Source of the DNA: a bacterium
GTDB lineage: Bacteria; Vulcanimicrobiota; Vulcanimicrobiia; Vulcanimicrobiales; SCRA01
Assembly: GCA_004298675.1 (NCBI GenBank)
Contig: SCRI01000060.1
Coordinates: 62,001 to 126,000 of the forward strand
DNA length: 64,000 nucleotides
Direction of reading: 5' to 3'
Shown here: positions 24,876 through 36,675 of the stretch, piece by piece
How the letters are laid out: each line of letters begins with the position of its first letter
Position numbering within the stretch: the first letter of the stretch is position 1
Position numbers and translations under genes: made by a program
Notes under the pieces: generated by a model
Told to the model about the DNA's origin: nothing
The model's database searches: none
What the model saw: only the letters and a program-made list of their open reading frames with translations

Positions 24876-25960
24876 GCTCGGGTAACCTCCTGCAATACCG
24901 TACGATAGAGCGCCGCCGTCGCCTCCGCGGTGCGCTCCCACGTCAACTGCCGTGCCGCCGCCAGCCCGCGGGCGCGCAGCGCCTCGCGCAGCGGCACGTC
25001 GCGCAGCGCGCGCTCGGCCTGCCGGCGCAACTCCCGTGCATCCAGCGCGGAGAACGTCAGCGCCGCCTCACGCAGCGGCCCCGGAACGCTGCGCTCCGAG
25101 GCCACGACGGGCGTCCCAAACGCCATCGCCTCCACCATCGGCAGTCCGAAGCCCTCGACCAGGGCCGGGTGGACGTAGGCGGCTGCCCGCCGGTACAGTG
25201 CGGCCAGCAGCGAACGGTCGACGTTGCCGACGGCGAGCGCGCGCGCGTCGCCCCGCGTGTACTGCTCCAGTCCCCCGGGAACGTCGTCGGCGCCGGTGAT
25301 CACGAGGTCGCACGGCAGGCCCTGCCAGGCTTCGAAGAGTGTGGCCAGGTTCTTATGCTTGCGATGGTTGCCGGCGTAGAACAGGTAGGGGCGTTCCCCG
25401 ATTCCCAGGCTCCGCAGCCGCTCCGCCTCGCCGGCAGACGGCCGCTGCGCCAACTCCAGCATGGCGTCGTCGACCGCCAGCGGAATCACCGCCACCCGCT
25501 CGCGGCGCGCACCCAAGAGCCGTTCGAGCGTCTCCACAGTCGCTTCGTCGTCGGTGACGATACGCCGCGCGCGCGCGGCGTGACGGCGCGTGAAAAGCCG
25601 GTAGTAGGCCAGGATCGTGGGCTTGAACTGCTCGGGAAACTCCAAGTGGATCAGATCGTGGATCGTCAGCAAGAACGGCACGGCCGGCTCGTAGGGCGCG
25701 TAGATCGAGAAGTGATGCATCAACGACGCCTTCAGCGCCAGCGCCGTCAGCGGCACGACCGCCTCCTCGGTGATGCCGAAGTTGGAGCCGCCCACGCGCA
25801 CGGTCTCCGCCTCGGTCTCCAGCGGCTGGTTGACGACCGCCACGATCTTGAGGTCCGGTGCGACGCGTGGAATGCGGCGCGCAAGCTCTCGCACGTAGTG
25901 GCGCATGCCGACGCTGTAGCGGCGCGTAATGCGCGCGTCGAGCACCACCACCGGCTTCAT
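24872..25960 (-). CDS. Glycosyltransferase family 4/1
   Basis: A 362-residue GT-B glycosyltransferase. The start at 25960 (MKPVVVLDARITRRYSVGMR) overlaps the previous stop by 4 bases. The C-terminal nucleotide-sugar site is clear: YLFYAGNHRKHKNLATLFEA and HPALVEGFGLPMVEAMAFGT with the EGFGLPMVEAM Glu pair. It probably transfers a hexose or mannose onto a lipid or polysaccharide acceptor. It forms an operon with the GT2 gene upstream and the stalk-domain gene downstream. Confidence 0.9.
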   Translation of the reverse strand: MKPVVVLDARITRRYSVGMRHYVRELARRIPRVAPDLKIVAVVNQPLETEAETVRVGGSNFGITEEAVVPLTALALKASLMHHFSIYAPYEPAVPFLLTIHDLIHLEFPEQFKPTILAYYRLFTRRHAARARRIVTDDEATVETLERLLGARRERVAVIPLAVDDAMLELAQRPSAGEAERLRSLGIGERPYLFYAGNHRKHKNLATLFEAWQGLPCDLVITGADDVPGGLEQYTRGDARALAVGNVDRSLLAALYRRAAAYVHPALVEGFGLPMVEAMAFGTPVVASERSVPGPLREAALTFSALDARELRRQAERALRDVPLREALRARGLAAARQLTWERTAEATAALYRTVLQEVTRA

Positions 25961-26718
25961 CGGGAGACCCCGCGCAGCGCGCGGAATTGGACCACAACAG
26001 GGTAGAGCGCGCTCATCGTGCAGACGTACGCGCCGCGCCAACCGTCACGCCAGCCGCCGCGAGCAAGGTAGAGCCAAGCCCAGCGCACGCAGGCACGCGC
26101 GGCGGCCGCCAGCGCGCGGCCAAGCGAGGGCGAGATACCGGCGGCCTCGATCGCGGTGTAGCGGGCGAACTTGCGGCGGTAGTCCGCGATCGTGGGATAG
26201 GAGCGGTGCTCGAGGCGGCCGCGCAGCCGTTCCACACGCCCCTCGGCCACCCAGCGCTCGTGCAGCTGGGCCGATCCACCCGCTGCGGGGCGAGCCTCCA
26301 GGCGCACCGCTTCACGCCGGAAGAGGCGCAGCACCGGCTCGTCGTTCCAGCCCGCGCAGCGCATGGGGCGGCCGCAAAACTCGGTCGTGCGCAGCAGCTC
26401 GTAGCCGACGCTCTCGTGCGCCGGGGCAGCCAGGACGGAGGCGCGCAGGGCGTCATCCAGACGTTCGTCCGCATCGATGAAGAGCACCCACGGTGTGCTC
26501 GTCAGCGCCAGCGCCGCACGCCGCGCCGAAGCGAAGCCGTCCCAAGGGCGCACGACCACGCGGGCGCCGCAGTCCTGGGCCAGCACGCGCGTGGCGTCGG
26601 CGGACTCCGCGTCCACGACCAGCGCCGGCATGCCCGCGGGGAGCGAGCGCAGACACGCGCCGATGTTCGCCGCCTCATCCTTGGTCAGCACCACCGCGGT
26701 GATCTGCTCGGACTCCAA
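25957..26718 (-). CDS. Glycosyltransferase family 2 (WaaE/KdtX-like)
   Basis: A ~253-residue GT-A glycosyltransferase. Recognisable elements are AVVLTKDEAANIGACLRSL at the N-terminus, VLFIDADERLDDALRASVL (DxD-like) and the C-terminal block with HRSYPTIADYRRKFARYT, typical of WaaE-like and Kdo-core glucosyltransferases. The start is uncertain: the TTG at 26718 leaves 4 bases after pyrG but its AGAGGA is adjacent, while a TTG at 26757 would overlap pyrG. Together with the next gene it suggests lipid-linked or cell-surface glycan synthesis. Confidence 0.82.
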   Translation of the reverse strand: MESEQITAVVLTKDEAANIGACLRSLPAGMPALVVDAESADATRVLAQDCGARVVVRPWDGFASARRAALALTSTPWVLFIDADERLDDALRASVLAAPAHESVGYELLRTTEFCGRPMRCAGWNDEPVLRLFRREAVRLEARPAAGGSAQLHERWVAEGRVERLRGRLEHRSYPTIADYRRKFARYTAIEAAGISPSLGRALAAAARACVRWAWLYLARGGWRDGWRGAYVCTMSALYPVVVQFRALRGVSR

Positions 26719-26722
26719 TCCT

Positions 26723-29369
<2,647 letters not shown>

Positions 29370-29374
29370 GCGGA

Positions 29375-30463
29375 TTACGCGATTGAACGATCGCCGGCTG
29401 CTAGGAGCTCCGCCTGTTCGTGCTGCCAGAGCTGCTCGACGAGCTTGCTCATGTCGCCCTCCATAATGCCGCGAATATTCCCGAAGTTCTGATTGAGACG
29501 GTGATCGGTTATGCGATCCTGCGGGAAATTATAGGTGCGGATCTTCTCCGATCGCTCCCCCGTCCCCACTTGACTGCGCCGCAGCGTGCTCCGTTCCTCC
29601 TCCTGCGCGCGTAGTTTACGGTCGAGCAGCGCCGCGCGCAACATGCCCATGGCGCGATCGCGGTTCTGCAACTGCGAGCGCTCCTCTTGGCAGGACACGA
29701 CGATACCGGTGGGTACGTGTGTGATGCGGATCGCCGACTCCGTCTTATTGACGTGTTGCCCCCCCGCCCCCGAACTCTTGTAGGTGTCGATCTGGAGATC
29801 GCGCGGATTGATCTCCACTTCTACCTCGTCGGCCTCCGGCATCACCGCCACGGTCGCCGTGGAGGTGTGGACGCGGCCTTGCGACTCGGTCGCCGGCACG
29901 CGCTGCACGCGATGAACGCCGGACTCGAACTTGAAATGCCGGTACGCGCCCGCACCCTTGACCGCGAACACCGCTTCTTTGTAGCCGCCGGCATCGGCCT
30001 CGGAGATCGAGAGCAGCTCCACGCGGTAGTTCAGACTCTCGGCATAGCGCATGTACATGCGCGTCAACTCAGCGGCAAACAGCGCCGCCTCTTCGCCACC
30101 GGTTCCGGCTCGTACCTCGACGAAGATGCTCTTCTCGTCGTAGGGATCCTTCGGGAGCAGAAGACGGCGCAACTCTCCGCGCAGCGTCTCGATCTGCTCC
30201 TCCAGCTCGTGCACCTCGGTCTGCGCCAGTTCGCGTAACTCGGGATCCACCGTCAAGGCCTGCGCCCCGGCCAGCTGATCCTCGAGCTGCTCGACGCGCC
30301 GGTACGTGGTCACCGGCTCTTCGAGCGTCGCGCGCTCCTTGGTGAGCGCGACGAAGCGCCCCTGATCGGCGGCCATGCCGGGCTCCGCTAGTTCCGCGTC
30401 GATCTCGGTCAAGCGCGCCTCCATTCCGGCGAGGCGCGTGAAGATTCCCTGCTGCTCCATCAT
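29375..30463 (-). CDS. prfA: Peptide chain release factor 1
   Basis: A 362-residue RF1 for UAA/UAG. The stop-codon recognition motif appears as VPATESQG (PAT matching the RF1 PxT type) followed by [11 protein letters not shown], and the peptidyl-hydrolase motif as [20 protein letters not shown]. Length is standard. The ATG-ATG start lies just after a rho-independent-type terminator (30469-30498), so it may depend on readthrough from rpmE or its own promoter. Followed by prmC. Confidence 0.97.
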   Translation of the reverse strand: MMEQQGIFTRLAGMEARLTEIDAELAEPGMAADQGRFVALTKERATLEEPVTTYRRVEQLEDQLAGAQALTVDPELRELAQTEVHELEEQIETLRGELRRLLLPKDPYDEKSIFVEVRAGTGGEEAALFAAELTRMYMRYAESLNYRVELLSISEADAGGYKEAVFAVKGAGAYRHFKFESGVHRVQRVPATESQGRVHTSTATVAVMPEADEVEVEINPRDLQIDTYKSSGAGGQHVNKTESAIRITHVPTGIVVSCQEERSQLQNRDRAMGMLRAALLDRKLRAQEEERSTLRRSQVGTGERSEKIRTYNFPQDRITDHRLNQNFGNIRGIMEGDMSKLVEQLWQHEQAELLAAGDRSIA

Positions 30464-30468
30464 GCAAA

Positions 30469-30498
30469 CAAAAGCGGGTACGCCTGCGCGAACCCGCT
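30469..30498 (-). terminator. Rho-independent terminator/attenuator between rpmE and prfA
   Basis: On the minus strand AGCGGGT and ACCCGCT form a perfect 7-bp stem (30498-30492 with 30479-30473) around a 12-base loop and are followed by TTTGTTT. This is the best intrinsic terminator in the window. It ends 5 bases before the prfA start, so it probably limits transcription of prfA after rpmE. Confidence 0.65.
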
Positions 30499-30517
30499 CC
30501 CGCGTCGTGGCATCGCG

Positions 30518-30787
30518 TTACGCGTTGGCCGCCGCGGCCTCCGCCTTCTTCTCCCTACGGGCCTTGGCCTCGGCCTGCTTGGCCTGAGCCTTGGCGACCT
30601 TCTGGTTGAACTTGTCCACGCGGCCCGCGGTATCGACAAACTTCTGCGTACCGGTGTAGAACGGATGGCAGTTGCTGCAGATCTCGACGCTGATCTCGGC
30701 GCGCGTCGAGCCCGTGGTGAACGTATTACCGCAGGCGCAGCGCACGCGCGCCTGGCCGTGCCACGCGGGATGAATCTTCTCTTTCAC
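30518..30787 (-). CDS. rpmE: 50S ribosomal protein L31 (bL31)
   Basis: An 89-residue bL31 of the zinc-containing type. The GTG start at 30787 has GAGGG 6 bases upstream and gives [20 protein letters not shown]. Cysteines occur in CACG and [10 protein letters not shown], consistent with zinc binding, and [16 protein letters not shown] is the standard end of the fold. A Lys/Ala/Glu tail (~65-89) extends beyond the usual ~70 residues. rpmE-prfA-prmC neighbourhood matches Gram-positive bacteria. The larger open frame (to 31186) overlaps another gene and is not real. Confidence 0.95.
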   Translation of the reverse strand: MKEKIHPAWHGQARVRCACGNTFTTGSTRAEISVEICSNCHPFYTGTQKFVDTAGRVDKFNQKVAKAQAKQAEAKARREKKAEAAAANA

Positions 30788-30865
30788 GATGCCCTCTAGC
30801 GCGTGCCCGGCGACCGCGCGCGGGACGAAGACTCCCGCCCGTATGGCGACGGATGCACGCAAAAC

Positions 30866-30874
30866 AGTATAGCA
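30866..30874 (-). promoter_or_regulatory. Extended -10 promoter candidate for rpmE
   Basis: Minus-strand TGCTATACT, 79-87 bases upstream of the rpmE start, with no clear -35. It is nearly identical to the TGCTATAGT element upstream of the CorC-family gene. Confidence 0.5.
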
Positions 30875-30940
30875 TGGGGCCGCAATGCCCCCGTGCGAAG
30901 CAGGCAGGCCGCTCTTCCGGGGCCGCGAAGCACCGTGCCC

Positions 30941-31459
30941 ATGTCTCGATCGCGCCTCATGCTCGTGCTCTTCTTGGGCGGCGCTACCGCCCTGGCGCTG
31001 GCCCAGGCCCGCGCCGCCGGAACCGCCGCGCCTGCTGCCGCCGTCACGGCGGCGGCCACCGCTACGCCCACGCCCGGTGTCTCGCTCGATCTCTCCGGCA
31101 TTGCCGCAACCGACGTCAGCGGCGTCTGGGAGGTTGCCCACGAGGAGAACAGCGGACGCACCAGCTACACGCACTTGCGCCTGCACCAGAAAGGCACCAG
31201 CCTGCAGGGTGATTGGTTGGCCACCAACGGCAAAGCCTACCCGCTCGGCGGCAGCGTCGACGGCAACGTCATGAAGCTCGAGATCCAGGGCCCCAGCGGT
31301 ACCATCACCGTTCAGGCGCAGCTGGATCCGCCTGCCAACATGGTGGGCCTCTTCCTGGAACCGGGCGGGAAGCGTACGGTCTTCACCGCCGACAATCAGG
31401 CCAAATACACCCCGCAGCCGGAGTCCACGGACAACGGCGAGGTCAGCTTACCGCACTGA
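30941..31459 (+). CDS. Hypothetical secreted protein
   Basis: A 172-residue exported protein. The signal peptide (~1-26, [20 protein letters not shown]) is followed by an Ala/Thr/Pro-rich linker and a compact domain (~50-160) with [20 protein letters not shown] and [14 protein letters not shown], which looks like an all-beta lipocalin-like fold. I do not recognise the family. It is divergent from rpmE and convergent with leuD. Confidence 0.65.
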   Translation: MSRSRLMLVLFLGGATALALAQARAAGTAAPAAAVTAAATATPTPGVSLDLSGIAATDVSGVWEVAHEENSGRTSYTHLRLHQKGTSLQGDWLATNGKAYPLGGSVDGNVMKLEIQGPSGTITVQAQLDPPANMVGLFLEPGGKRTVFTADNQAKYTPQPESTDNGEVSLPH

Positions 31460-31469
31460 CCTGCCAACG

Positions 31470-31979
31470 CTAGCGGCGCGCCGCGGCGCGCTCGCGCAGA
31501 CGTTGCTCCACGTACGGGCGCAATCCGCCCGCGTCGACGAGCGCGCGCATGAACGGCGGCAGCGCATGCGCGGTGTAGTGCGTGCCTTTGCTGACGTTCT
31601 CGATCGTGCCCGTGGCCGGATCGACCCGCACTTCGTCGCCCGCGCTGATACCGTCTACCGCCTCCGGGCATTCGAAGACGGGCAGTCCGATATTGAGCGA
31701 GTTGCGGTAGAAGATGCGCGCGAAGCTCTTGGCGATAACGGCTGAGACGCCGGCGCCTTTGATCGCGATCGGCGCATGCTCGCGCGAGGAGCCACAGCCG
31801 AAGTTGGTCTGAGCGACGATGAAGTCGCCCGGCTTCACCGTCGTCGCGAAGTTCTTGTCGAGATCCTCCAGCGCGTGCTTACCCAACTCGGCCGGATCGG
31901 TCAAATTGCAGTAACGCCCGGGAATGATGACGTCGGTATCGACGTTCTTGCCGTACGTGAACGCGTGTCCTTGCAGCAT
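31470..31979 (-). CDS. leuD: 3-isopropylmalate dehydratase small subunit (LeuD-type)
   Basis: A 169-residue swivelling-domain subunit starting at the ATG at 31979, 8 bases after leuC. Hallmarks are [18 protein letters not shown] and [19 protein letters not shown]. The short length and sequence fit the LeuD2/archaeal-type group, which also includes homoaconitase-like and dimethylmalate dehydratase-like enzymes, so the substrate is not certain. No other leu genes lie nearby. It would act with LeuC in leucine synthesis. Confidence 0.9.
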   Translation of the reverse strand: MLQGHAFTYGKNVDTDVIIPGRYCNLTDPAELGKHALEDLDKNFATTVKPGDFIVAQTNFGCGSSREHAPIAIKGAGVSAVIAKSFARIFYRNSLNIGLPVFECPEAVDGISAGDEVRVDPATGTIENVSKGTHYTAHALPPFMRALVDAGGLRPYVEQRLRERAAARR

Positions 31980-31987
31980 AATGGCTC

Positions 31988-33274
31988 CTAACGTGTGGCC
32001 GGCTCGAGCGTCAGCGAGCGCGGGTCGGTGATGCTTCCGAAGAGAGCGCTGGCGGCGCACGTCGCCGGCGAGGCCAAATAGATGGAAGCCTCAGGCGAAC
32101 CCATACGGCCGACGAAGTTGCGGTTGGTGGTCGAGATGCAGACCTCGCCCGCCCCCAAGGTCCCCATATGGCCGCCGAAACAGGCTCCGCAGCCGGGGGT
32201 GTTGACGGCGCAGCCGGCTGCGGCCAGCGCACCGAGGATGCCCTCCTCCGCGGCTTGGATGTAGACGCGCTGCGAACCAGGGTTGACGATCACGCGGACG
32301 CTCTCCGCCACGCGCTTGCCTTTGAGGATGTGCGCGACCTCGCGCAGGTCCTCGATGCGGCCGTTGGTGCAGGAACCGATGAAGACCTGATCGACTTTCA
32401 CGCCCACGCACTGCGTGACCGGTACCGTGTTCTCCGGCGAGTGCGGCATGGCAACGGTGGGAACCAGCGCCGAGGCGTCGATCTCGATGACGCGCTCGTA
32501 GTGCGCGTCGGGATCGCTGAAGACGGGCTCGAAGGCGCGCGTCGTCCGCTCGCGCACGTACGCGAACGTCTTCTCGTCGGGCGCGATGATGCCGTTCTTG
32601 GCGCCTGCCTCCACGGCCATGTTGGCCATCGTCAAGCGTCCGGTGATCGACATCGCGTCGATCGTCTCGCCGGTGAACTCGATGGCCTGATAGGTCGCGC
32701 CGTCGATGCCGCCGAGCATGCGGATCGTATGCAGCATCAAATCCTTGGCATACACGAACGGCTCCAGCGCGCCATGGTAGACGACCTTCACGCTCTGCGG
32801 CACCTTCAGCCAGACCTCGCCCAAGCAGAACGCCGCCGAGATGTCCGTCGATCCCATGCCGGTGGCGAAGGCTCCCAGCGCGCCGTACGTGCACGTGTGC
32901 GAATCGCCGCCGACGATCAACTCACCGGGCGCGATCAAGCCCTCCTCGGGCAGCACCACGTGCTCGATACCGCCCTTGCCCACGTCGAAGATATGCGTGA
33001 CGTTCTGCTCGTGGGCCCAGCGCACCATGCTCGCGGCGATCTCGGCGCTGCGCGGGTCCTTCGCCGGCACGAAGTGGTCCGCCACCAGCGCGATCTTCTC
33101 GGGATCGAAGACGCGTCCGGCGCCCTCGACGCGATGAAACTCTTTGATCGCAACGGCCGCGGAGAGCTCGTTGGCCAAGACGAGATCCACGTTGGCATTG
33201 ATGATCTCGCCAGGGGTGACGCGCTCGACACCGGCGTGCTTGGCGAGAATCTTCTCGGTAATCGTCATGCCCAT
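31988..33274 (-). CDS. leuC: 3-isopropylmalate dehydratase large subunit (LeuC-type)
   Basis: A 428-residue aconitase-superfamily subunit binding a 4Fe-4S cluster. Cluster cysteines are in FIGSCTNGRIEDL and PGCGACFGGHMG (CxxC); the substrate-binding block GGDSHTCTYGALGAFATGMG is intact. It isomerises 2- to 3-isopropylmalate if the pathway assignment is right. The ATG at 33274 has GGGGAG about 10 bases upstream; a second ATG lies 6 bases later. Paired with leuD. Confidence 0.93.
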   Translation of the reverse strand: MGMTITEKILAKHAGVERVTPGEIINANVDLVLANELSAAVAIKEFHRVEGAGRVFDPEKIALVADHFVPAKDPRSAEIAASMVRWAHEQNVTHIFDVGKGGIEHVVLPEEGLIAPGELIVGGDSHTCTYGALGAFATGMGSTDISAAFCLGEVWLKVPQSVKVVYHGALEPFVYAKDLMLHTIRMLGGIDGATYQAIEFTGETIDAMSITGRLTMANMAVEAGAKNGIIAPDEKTFAYVRERTTRAFEPVFSDPDAHYERVIEIDASALVPTVAMPHSPENTVPVTQCVGVKVDQVFIGSCTNGRIEDLREVAHILKGKRVAESVRVIVNPGSQRVYIQAAEEGILGALAAAGCAVNTPGCGACFGGHMGTLGAGEVCISTTNRNFVGRMGSPEASIYLASPATCAASALFGSITDPRSLTLEPATR

Positions 33275-33354
33275 CTCAAACGTACTCCCCACTCGTTTCC
33301 AGGGCACTCGCCCCGGTTTACGGCCCACACGGGCGATGCCGGAGACGCTACGCG

Positions 33355-34197
33355 TCAGCGCTGATTTTCCCTCTTTCCGGCAAGACGTTCCGTTATTTGG
33401 TCCAGTCGATCCCAGAGGCGATACGATCCGTCCCGCTCCAGCATCTGGACCTCCACGCCAAACAATTCAGACATGCGCTGCTCCGTCAACATCGCCGTCT
33501 TGGGTCCGTCGGCGGCGATGCCGCCGGCGCTCAATAACACCACGCGGTCGATCTCCGGCACGACGTCGGCGAGCTGGTGCGTCACCAGCACGATCCCTAA
33601 CCCCGAGCGTGCCAGGGCACTCATGACCGAACGCAGTTCCCGCTGCGCGCGCAGATCCAAACTCGTGCTGGGCTCGTCGAACAGCAGCGCGCGCGGTTCG
33701 TGTACCAGCGCACGCGCGATCAGCACGCGGCGCCCTTCGCCCGATGACATCTCCCCAAGTGGGCGCGCGGCCAAGTGACCGGCATCCAAACGCTCGAGGG
33801 CGTGCAGCGCCCGCGCGCGCATCTCCCGGCTGATCTCGACGCGCGCGCCCACCCCCACGCTGGCGAAGAAACCGGAGAGCACCACCTCCAGGCCGCTCGT
33901 GTTCTCGCGCTGCGCGGCAGCGAGATCGTTGGAGACGATGCCCAGCAGCGTGCGCAGTTCGAAGACGTTCCAACGCTCCAATCCGAAGATCGAAAGATGC
34001 GAACCGGCGCGTGCCAACGGATAGCACTCGCGCGTGATCGTCTTGATCAACGTGGACTTGCCGCTGCCGTTGGGCCCGAGGATGGCGACGCGTTCCCCGT
34101 CCTCGATGCGCAGCGTCACGTCACGCAGCGCCAGGTGCCGCCCGCGCATGACCGAGACGCGCTGCAGATCGATGAGAGCCGGCGGGCGTTGTTCCAT
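33355..34197 (-). CDS. Stand-alone ABC transporter ATP-binding protein
   Basis: A 280-residue ATPase resembling the ModF/YlmA group. Walker A is GPNGSGKSTLIKTI, the signature MSSGEGRRVLIARALVHEP (lacking the usual Q) and Walker B ALLFDEPSTSLDLRAQ. No permease or binding protein gene is adjacent, so its partner is unknown. It lies upstream of leuC, separated by 80 bases. Confidence 0.82.
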   Translation of the reverse strand: MEQRPPALIDLQRVSVMRGRHLALRDVTLRIEDGERVAILGPNGSGKSTLIKTITRECYPLARAGSHLSIFGLERWNVFELRTLLGIVSNDLAAAQRENTSGLEVVLSGFFASVGVGARVEISREMRARALHALERLDAGHLAARPLGEMSSGEGRRVLIARALVHEPRALLFDEPSTSLDLRAQRELRSVMSALARSGLGIVLVTHQLADVVPEIDRVVLLSAGGIAADGPKTAMLTEQRMSELFGVEVQMLERDGSYRLWDRLDQITERLAGKRENQR

Positions 34198-34258
34198 GAT
34201 AGCCCAAGATACGCGCCCGGACGCCGCTCCACCGCTCCGCTCCTCGAAAGACGAAGGA

Positions 34259-35407
34259 CTACGGCCAGGGAATCGCCGTCGTGAGCAGAGCGCGCCACGC
34301 CGGAGCGACGGTGCCGCCGGCGGCCATGTCGCGCTCCAACAGCAGGCGCGCGTGCGGCGTCAGCATCAGCGCCCCCGTCAGCGCCAGCGCGCGCTGCTGC
34401 ACCGGATTTGCCACCGCGTCGTAGCGCAGCGAGAGGTAACCGTGCGGCCCAGGGCGGTAGAGCAGCATACCGTAGCCGCCGGAACTGCCCAGCGGTGAAC
34501 CATGGCCGTCCACGTCGCTGTCGTGGCCGAAGAGCTGCTCGCCCCAGAACTCCCACTTGGCGCGTCTTATACTCAGCGTGGCGCCGTCACGCCGGTAGAC
34601 GTCCGAGAAATCCGCGGCCCTCACTGGGGCGATCGTGCGCACCCCGCCCACGTGCTCCAAGCCCAGCGTCAGCACGCCCACGTCGTGCCGCACGAAGAGC
34701 GCGATCTCGGGGGCCGCCGCACGCGTGGTATATCCTAGCGGCAGCGGAGCGCCGCCGTACGCGGCACCGTGGAACTCGCCGCGATCGACGGCCGCCGCCA
34801 GATACCACGCCCCTACGTGCCGCTCCGCCTCCAACCCGAGACGCGGCTGCTGCAGCGCCAGGTCGTCATGGCCCGCGGTCATGGCGTAGATGGCGTACGG
34901 TGTCGCCGCGATCAGGCGCTGCTGCGGCGACTGCTGGAGCGGCAACTCGAAGAGCCCGGCACGGTAGAGCACGCTGCTGCGCTCGTTGTAGCTGGCAAGA
35001 TAGCCGAGAAAGAGTCCTGCCGGTCCGCCGCCCGCACCGAGATTCTCATGCACGAAGGCCTCGACCCGCCCGAGCTCCAGCGCCCCCAGCACGACGCCGC
35101 CGCCGGTGGTCCGGCGGGTGTCAGGCGGAGCGACGCTGCTCTGATACATCTCCTGGTAGCGCACGGCAAGCGGTAGCGCCGCATGCTTGGGGAGCGTTAG
35201 GCGGTAGCCGTGTTCGCGGAAGGCGCGCCCGAACGCGTTGAGCTCCGGCAGCACCGAATGACAGGTCGTGCACGCAAGGCCATAGCGCTGTGCGAAGATC
35301 GGCACGGCGCCGGCGGGGGCCTGCAGCAGCGCGAGCACGGCGCAGAGCGCAAGGGCGGCCGGCACGAGCGCGGCGGCGCGCGTGCGTTTACTTGACAACG
35401 AGCACAC
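34259..35407 (-). CDS. Exported CxxCH protein with probable beta-barrel-like C-terminal region
   Basis: A ~382-residue exported protein. The signal peptide (~10-35) is followed at once by IFAQRYGLACTTCHSVLPEL, a c-type heme motif (CxxCH) inside a block also ending NAFGRAFREHGYRL. The remaining ~300 residues lack further cysteines of that kind and show repeated aromatic/Gly-rich amphipathic strands (GMLLYRPGPHGYLSLRYDAV), suggesting an outer-membrane barrel or similar beta fold. This layout suggests a heme protein near the outer membrane surface, but electron transfer is only inferred. The start is chosen at the GTG at 35407; it overlaps the cupredoxin stop by 20 bases. Confidence 0.65.
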   Translation of the reverse strand: MCSLSSKRTRAAALVPAALALCAVLALLQAPAGAVPIFAQRYGLACTTCHSVLPELNAFGRAFREHGYRLTLPKHAALPLAVRYQEMYQSSVAPPDTRRTTGGGVVLGALELGRVEAFVHENLGAGGGPAGLFLGYLASYNERSSVLYRAGLFELPLQQSPQQRLIAATPYAIYAMTAGHDDLALQQPRLGLEAERHVGAWYLAAAVDRGEFHGAAYGGAPLPLGYTTRAAAPEIALFVRHDVGVLTLGLEHVGGVRTIAPVRAADFSDVYRRDGATLSIRRAKWEFWGEQLFGHDSDVDGHGSPLGSSGGYGMLLYRPGPHGYLSLRYDAVANPVQQRALALTGALMLTPHARLLLERDMAAGGTVAPAWRALLTTAIPWP

Positions 35408-35858
35408 CTCGCATCGGGCTCCCGTAGTGAAAGAAGCAGCCGTAGAGATAGGCGCCGGGAGCATCCGCCGTCAACGGCTGCGACGAGGCGCCGGGCTGCA
35501 GCTCTCCGCTGCTCCATTGCCCCTGGCTCAGGCGGGCGCCGCTAGGCTGCAACGCGGCAAGCGTGAAGGGGCTAGCGGCGGGGAACGTGCCTCCGGTGAT
35601 GGCGCTGGCCGTATGCGGGAAGCCCTCACTGTTGTGAAAGACGATCACCGTTCCGACCGCCACCGTGGCTGGATTGGGCGCGTAACCAGCCAGCACGCCG
35701 AAGGTCCCCTGCAGGGGTCCGTTGGCGCCGAGGTTCAGGTCGACGCGCTGTACGGGCACCCCCACCGGCACCGTCGCCGAACTCGACGTCGCCGGCTGCG
35801 CGTTGGGGGTGCAGGCGACACTCGCAACCGTGGCCGCGACGAGCAACAGCCAGCGCAT
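35388..35858 (-). CDS. Cupredoxin-type blue copper lipoprotein
   Basis: A 156-residue protein with a lipoprotein-like signal (VAATVASVACTPN, Cys ~16). The plastocyanin-like domain shows the copper ligands: His in GFPHTASAI, and Cys, His and Met in YGCFFHYGSPMRGVLVV at the C-terminus. It is likely an exported electron carrier. It lies 1 base after the TPR gene and upstream of the CxxCH gene, which suggests a shared redox function. Confidence 0.85.
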   Translation of the reverse strand: MRWLLLVAATVASVACTPNAQPATSSSATVPVGVPVQRVDLNLGANGPLQGTFGVLAGYAPNPATVAVGTVIVFHNSEGFPHTASAITGGTFPAASPFTLAALQPSGARLSQGQWSSGELQPGASSQPLTADAPGAYLYGCFFHYGSPMRGVLVVK

Positions 35859-35859
35859 C

Positions 35860-36675
35860 TCAGCGTCCCCCCAGCCGCGCCAGGACGTCGTCGCACAGCA
35901 GGCGCATGGCCGGATCGGTGGTCAGCTTACGCGCCGCGGCGTAGGCGCGCGCCGCCTCTCCACGATCTCCGGCGCGCAAGGCGATGCTGCCCAGCAGAAA
36001 GTAACCTTTGGCGAAACCCGGCGCTAGCGTCAGGGCATGCCGGGCCTCGACTCGCGCTTCGTCGAGCCGCCCGACGCGCAGTAACGCCAAGCCCAAATTG
36101 TAGCGCACCGAGGCCACGTTCCCGTTCCCCGGCAGCAGCGCTGCAAAGGCGTTGACGGCGACGTCGTAGGCGCCACCGCGTAACGCTGCAAAGCCCTCCT
36201 GATAGCGCGCCAACGCCGAGTCAGGGGCGCTGGCGCGGAGCGCTCGTGCGTCTCGTTGCGCCTCCAGGTACTGGCCGCGCTGCAGATCCACGAAGATCAG
36301 CCCCAACCACGCCGGGAGAATTCCGGGATCGCGTGTCAGCGCGGTGTCGAAAGCGTGCGCCGCCTCGTCGTAGCGCGCCGTACGCGCGAGGACCAGGCCC
36401 AAGTCGTAGTACGCCGTAGAGCCCTGCGGCTCGTCCGGATCGCGCGCGATGGCGGAGCGGAACTTCGCCTCGGCCCCGGCCAGATCGCGGCGGGCGTAGA
36501 GCGCGAAGCCTTGGTTGATCTCCTCGAAGGCGCGCCGCGTCTGCGCTTGATGTCCAAGATCGAGCGGCTGGTGCCCTCCAGGCCCGGGCGGCGGCGTCTC
36601 CGTCCCGTAGGTTTGCGCACCGGCGGGGGCCGCCAGGAGCGCCGCCAAGATGAGGGCGGGCACCGCCATCCTCAT
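35860..36675 (-). CDS. Exported TPR-repeat protein
   Basis: A 271-residue protein starting at the ATG at 36675 (4-base overlap with the upstream gene). Signal peptide ~1-20 (ILAALLAAPAGAQ) and then about six TPR-like helix pairs (~45-270), for example AYYDLGLVLARTARYDEAAH and RYNLGLALLRVGRLDEARVE. TPR arrays mediate protein-protein contacts; here probably an envelope assembly factor for the neighbouring redox proteins, by inference. Confidence 0.8.
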   Translation of the reverse strand: MRMAVPALILAALLAAPAGAQTYGTETPPPGPGGHQPLDLGHQAQTRRAFEEINQGFALYARRDLAGAEAKFRSAIARDPDEPQGSTAYYDLGLVLARTARYDEAAHAFDTALTRDPGILPAWLGLIFVDLQRGQYLEAQRDARALRASAPDSALARYQEGFAALRGGAYDVAVNAFAALLPGNGNVASVRYNLGLALLRVGRLDEARVEARHALTLAPGFAKGYFLLGSIALRAGDRGEAARAYAAARKLTTDPAMRLLCDDVLARLGGR

